NCBI GenBank assembly: GCA_947631135.1
Contig: CANRKE010000099.1
Coordinates: 1 to 8,152 of the forward strand
Direction: 5' to 3'
DNA length: 8,152 nucleotides
Origin: an uncultured Bacilli bacterium
GTDB lineage: Bacteria > Bacillota_I > Bacilli_A > RF39 > UBA660
Every line of letters begins with the position of its first letter. Within the stretch, counting starts at the first letter, position 1. Of this stretch, positions 5,846 to 8,152 are shown piece after piece. The notes under the pieces are model-generated. The model saw nothing but the letters and a program-made list of their open reading frames with translations, was not told the DNA's origin and searched no databases. A program made the position numbers and the translations under genes.

Positions 5846-6469
5846 ATGGAAGATAAAAAAAATAGTAATAGTATACTTTTAACTATTATTGGAGTTGCAA
5901 CTTTATTAATAGCTTTAGTAGGTGCAACATTCGCATACTTTAGTGCAACTGCAACTTCTGCAGATCAATCCATTCAAGTAGGTAAATTAAATATAACTAC
6001 TTCATTAGAAGAAGCTAGTCAAAAAGATATTATTCCAACTAAATGGGATGATACAACAATGGATAATAACAAAAATAATGATAATATTGCTAAATTTACA
6101 TATAAGGTAATGGGAACTGGTACTACAGTTCGAGATGCTGTATATGATGTTAAATTGACAGGTGCTGTTATAATGCAAGAAACTGTTAATAACGGTGTTA
6201 CTTCTTCAGAACAAGGTGGAGATAAAACACAAGTAATATATAAACTAGTTAAAAATGATCAATCGGTTATTGCAAATGGAAATTATAATGATATTATATC
6301 TGGAAAAGAAATTGTACATAATCAATCGATAACTGGTGAAACAAATGATACTTACACATTATATGTATACATTGAAGAAAATAATCAAAATCAAGATAAA
6401 CTTCAAGGAGCTACTGTAAGTGCTACCCTTGATGCAACAGCATATACACCAAGAATTACAAGTGAATAA
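5846..6469 (+). CDS. SipW-type signal peptide protein, TasA/camelysin-like subunit B2
   Basis: A 207-residue paralogue of B1, with an AAGGAAGG ribosome binding site 7 bases before the ATG. In the signal region, 29 of 33 residues from NSNSI to ATS match B1, and cleavage is expected after Ala30. Mature landmarks are VGKLNITTSLEEA (45-57), IIPTKW (62-67), GTTVRDAVYDVKLTG (92-106, identical to B1), NGVTSSEQGG (116-125), NDTYTLYVYIEE (167-178) and NQDKLQG (182-188). It has an Asn/Asp/Lys-rich insertion at 69-80 compared with B1 and a slightly longer C-terminus ending TPRITSE. It is the last gene of the second A-B pair and lies 90 bases before the anchored-protein gene, with no strong terminator between them, so read-through is plausible. 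Confidence 0.85.
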   Translation: MEDKKNSNSILLTIIGVATLLIALVGATFAYFSATATSADQSIQVGKLNITTSLEEASQKDIIPTKWDDTTMDNNKNNDNIAKFTYKVMGTGTTVRDAVYDVKLTGAVIMQETVNNGVTSSEQGGDKTQVIYKLVKNDQSVIANGNYNDIISGKEIVHNQSITGETNDTYTLYVYIEENNQNQDKLQGATVSATLDATAYTPRITSE

Positions 6470-6507
6470 GTAATATATAAAAAATATTAAAAAGAAATTT
6501 AAATGTA

Positions 6508-6536
6508 TTGACCACCATAAATAAAAATGTTATTCT
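6508..6536 (+). promoter_or_regulatory. Possible promoter for the anchored-protein gene
   Basis: TTGACC (6508-6513), a 17-base gap and TATTCT (6531-6536) lie between B2 and the next gene. A better -10, TATAAT (6537-6542), follows but is 23 bases from that -35. Either choice puts the transcript start very close to the GAAAGGGA ribosome binding site, so this may be weak or false, with expression mainly by read-through from B2. Confidence 0.35.
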
Positions 6537-6559
6537 TATAATAGAAAGGGAATGATTAA

Positions 6560-7831
6560 ATGAAAAAAATTGGAATTGTTGTAACAGGAGTTATTGCAAT
6601 GCTTACTACTACAATGAATGTTAGTGCATTAACAAAATGGAACTTTAGTGACTGGGAAACAACGGATGAAGTTAATACCAGAGTAGGTGGTTCTGTAAGT
6701 AAAATAGATGATAACGAAAACTTTATAAACTTGAAAGGTGCTTCTGAAGAAAAAGAAGGTATGAAATATGGACCACGTAATAATAAAAGTAAAGCATCAC
6801 TAGCAAATGGAATTAAAGAAGAAGCATATGTTAGTTTAAAATCTTCAGATTATAAAAATGGTGATTTATTTGAATTAACAGTAGACTTAGCTAAAGATTC
6901 AAGTGATGTAAGTGATGATAATTATGCAAATGAATCTGTTATTATGACTCAAAAAGTTGGAGAAGTTTTTGTTCTTACATCTAATAATGATCCAAGTTTT
7001 AGATATGAAATAAAAGAAGATGGTATTTATACATATAGATGGGAATATTCTATAAAAGATGAAAGTACAATATCATCTACATTTACACTTCTAAAAAATG
7101 GAGAAAAATTAACTGAAACAAGCAAAGATTTAACTGATAATAAGGGAGCTACACTTAATGATGTAGTAGTAAGATATTTCTGGGCATGTAATATTAAAGC
7201 AGATCATGGTGTAGATATATATACTAGCCTACCATCAGCTAAAGTTAATTTTGATGATGATACAAAAAATGAAAGTTCAGTAGCTACTGATGAAAATTTT
7301 GGTAATACAATACTTGAATCACTAAAAAGTAAAGGTAAATTAAATAATGTTACTGATAACGTAAATGTTTCTCTAGTAACTAAAAAAGAAGTTGATAGCT
7401 CAGTAACTGAAAATTTCAAAAGTGTACTTGGAAAAGGTACAATTGCAGATTTATTTGATATTTCAATTTTAGTACAATATGGTGATACATCTTATAATTT
7501 ATCAGAATTAGATAAACCAATAACATTATCTATTGCATTACCTGAATTACCAGCAGTAAAAGATGGTTTAACTAGAACATATTATATTTTAAGAATGCAT
7601 GAAGGTACAGTTGAAAAAATAAATGCAAGCCTTTCAAATGATGGTAAATCTTTATCATTTGAAACTGATAAATTCTCAACATATGCAATTGTATATGAAG
7701 ATGTTGCTGAAGAAGCTGTTCCAAAAACATTTGATGGCATTTCATCTTATATGATACTTGCAGTTGGAAGCTTACTTACTTTATCAATAATGGCTGCATA
7801 TATTTATAAGAAAAAATCACATAATAATTAA
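6560..7831 (+). CDS. Surface protein with signal peptide and sortase-like C-terminal anchor
   Basis: A 423-residue protein, exported and surface-retained. An AAAGGG ribosome binding site lies 9 bases before the ATG. Residues 1-23 form a classical Sec signal (basic start, hydrophobic core, VSA end), unlike the SipW-type signals upstream. The N-terminal region (about 24-230) looks like an extracellular beta domain that I do not recognise. A second region (about 264-380) with ITLSIALPELP (321-331), YYILRMHEGTVEKI (341-354) and LSFETDKFSTYAIVYED (365-381) resembles a beta domain often seen just before the anchor of Firmicutes surface proteins. The tail has VPKTFDG (387-393), a hydrophobic segment (about 395-415) and KKK. 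This is the layout of a sortase signal, with a variant motif instead of LPXTG. Being last in the locus, it may anchor or cap the A/B polymer or act as an adhesin; that is inference. If no matching sortase exists, the tail is simply a membrane anchor. Confidence 0.8.
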   Translation: MKKIGIVVTGVIAMLTTTMNVSALTKWNFSDWETTDEVNTRVGGSVSKIDDNENFINLKGASEEKEGMKYGPRNNKSKASLANGIKEEAYVSLKSSDYKNGDLFELTVDLAKDSSDVSDDNYANESVIMTQKVGEVFVLTSNNDPSFRYEIKEDGIYTYRWEYSIKDESTISSTFTLLKNGEKLTETSKDLTDNKGATLNDVVVRYFWACNIKADHGVDIYTSLPSAKVNFDDDTKNESSVATDENFGNTILESLKSKGKLNNVTDNVNVSLVTKKEVDSSVTENFKSVLGKGTIADLFDISILVQYGDTSYNLSELDKPITLSIALPELPAVKDGLTRTYYILRMHEGTVEKINASLSNDGKSLSFETDKFSTYAIVYEDVAEEAVPKTFDGISSYMILAVGSLLTLSIMAAYIYKKKSHNN

Positions 7832-7832
7832 T

Positions 7833-7880
7833 GTAAAAGAACTGTAACGAAGTTAAATAATTTCGTTCAGTTTTTTTACA
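7833..7880 (+). terminator. Rho-independent terminator after the anchored-protein gene
   Basis: AACGAA (7846-7851) pairs with TTCGTT (7862-7867), and CTG (7842-7844) pairs with CAG (7868-7870) past a bulged T. An upstream A-rich arm (7834-7841) lies opposite a run of seven T residues (7871-7877). It begins right after the TAA stop and closes the locus. The A-rich arm may also let it act on minus-strand transcripts. Confidence 0.85.
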
Positions 7881-7909
7881 TAATTATAATATATTTATTA
7901 GATAAACTT

Positions 7910-7936
7910 AATTGCGATGACACTGTTGTCGCAATT
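7910..7936. repeat. Strong 12-bp hairpin with a 3-base loop
   Basis: AATTGCGA (7910-7917) is the exact reverse complement of TCGCAATT (7929-7936). Inside it, TGAC and GTTG extend the stem as U-G, G-U, A-U and C-G pairs on the + strand RNA around an ACT loop. It stands 30 bases after the operon terminator in an otherwise very AT-rich gap and has no T-run. It could be a small RNA structure, a protein site or an element end. Confidence 0.5.
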
Positions 7937-7987
7937 GAAAATATTATTAAACTTTTTCAATCATTTATATAATAAATCTAAAACAAA

Positions 7988-8035
7988 TATATTTTTAAGA
8001 AAAAAGAACATTTATAATAAATTTCTTAAAATATA
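7988..8035. repeat. AT-rich inverted repeat
   Basis: TTTTAAGAAA (7993-8002) is the exact reverse complement of TTTCTTAAAA (8022-8031), and TATA on both outer sides extends the stem past a single extra T. The loop of 19 bases is A-rich. It has no clear function. Apart from the hairpins listed here, I see nothing coding in the 280 bases between the operon end and the final minus-strand gene fragment. Confidence 0.35.
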
Positions 8036-8087
8036 CATCAATAATTTTATTACTTCTTACTTTGCTGGTATTAGCAATAAAAAAATA

Positions 8088-8107
8088 GACACTCAAAACT
8101 GAGTGTC
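8088..8107 (-). terminator. Rho-independent terminator for a minus-strand gene entering from the right
   Basis: GACACTCA (8088-8095) and TGAGTGTC (8100-8107) form a perfect 8-bp stem with a 4-base loop. Read on the minus strand, the stem is followed by TATTTTTTTATT, a good U-tract. It begins 4 bases after a minus-strand stop codon at 8112-8114, which fits the end of a leftward gene. Confidence 0.75.
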
Positions 8108-8111
8108 GTAC

Positions 8112-8152
8112 TCAAAATGAGGCGACATTCACACGCAAAATCAAATGTTCCT
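8112..8152 (-). CDS. Extreme 3' end of an unidentified minus-strand gene
   Basis: On the minus strand the frame entering from the window edge reads EHLILRVNVASF and then TGA, directly followed by a terminator hairpin. That arrangement supports a real gene end, but twelve residues are too few to name it. Short hydrophobic ends of this type occur in transposases, and the overlapping inverted repeats here would fit an insertion-sequence end; this is a guess, not an identification. Confidence 0.4.
   Translation of the reverse strand, partial: EHLILRVNVASF

Larger units (their letters stand above)
3293..6469 (+). repeat. Tandem duplication of an A-B gene pair with its promoter core
   Basis: The block of -10 region, A gene, 28-30-base gap and B gene occurs twice in the same orientation, starting at 3293 and 5122, with A start codons 1836 bases apart. 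Proteins in equivalent positions are clearly paralogous, but mature regions have diverged heavily. The duplication is therefore old or the copies have been diversified. The 566-base spacer between copies has no counterpart after B2. Confidence 0.8.

Noticed and set aside
7917..8102. A 61-codon + strand open frame after the operon terminator
   Set aside because: It starts inside a strong hairpin, has no ribosome binding site, contains an AT-rich inverted repeat, runs into the opposite-strand terminator, and is just K/N/I/F-rich translation of AT-rich DNA.

Overview
The window is AT-rich. Its genes have strong AGGAGG-type ribosome binding sites, secreted proteins with SipW-type signal peptides, and a cell-surface protein with a sortase-like tail. 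This points to a low-GC Firmicutes-type (Bacilli-like) host, probably an uncultured gut lineage. That placement is inferred from style and gene content; no rRNA or marker phylogeny is possible here.

Layout. Positions 1-1908 are housekeeping: the last 46 codons of gatB, then aspS (aspartyl-tRNA synthetase), both on the + strand and apparently co-transcribed. A long AT-rich hairpin (1939-1979) separates aspS from a convergent minus-strand gene (1989-2936) for an Rpn-like PD-(D/E)XK nuclease/transposase-family protein. After an AT-rich intergenic region of about 390 bases, with phased T-tracts and an 11-bp inverted repeat, comes the main accessory locus (about 3271-7880, + strand). It holds four small secreted proteins in the order A1-B1-A2-B2, then a 423-residue surface protein with an N-terminal signal peptide and a C-terminal VPKTFD-hydrophobic-KKK tail, closed by a clear terminator. 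The window ends with about 230 bases of hairpin-rich non-coding DNA and the extreme 3' end of a minus-strand gene.

How the genes may work together. A and B proteins share a SipW/TasA-type signal region (VGATFAYFS), an I-x-P-x-x-W motif and a C-terminal NDTY...KLQ block. The KLQ block resembles the C-terminal strand region of TasA/camelysin proteins, which form biofilm fibres. The A-B pair is duplicated in tandem together with its promoter core and ribosome binding sites. The following gene looks like a wall- or membrane-anchored partner. The inference is a two-subunit extracellular fibre system, present in two diverged copies, with a surface anchor or adhesin. Neither the SipW-type signal peptidase nor the sortase expected for such a system is in the window.

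The aspS product looks like the alphaproteobacterial subtype of AspRS rather than the usual Bacillus type. With gatB beside it, it probably also serves the indirect Asn-tRNA pathway.
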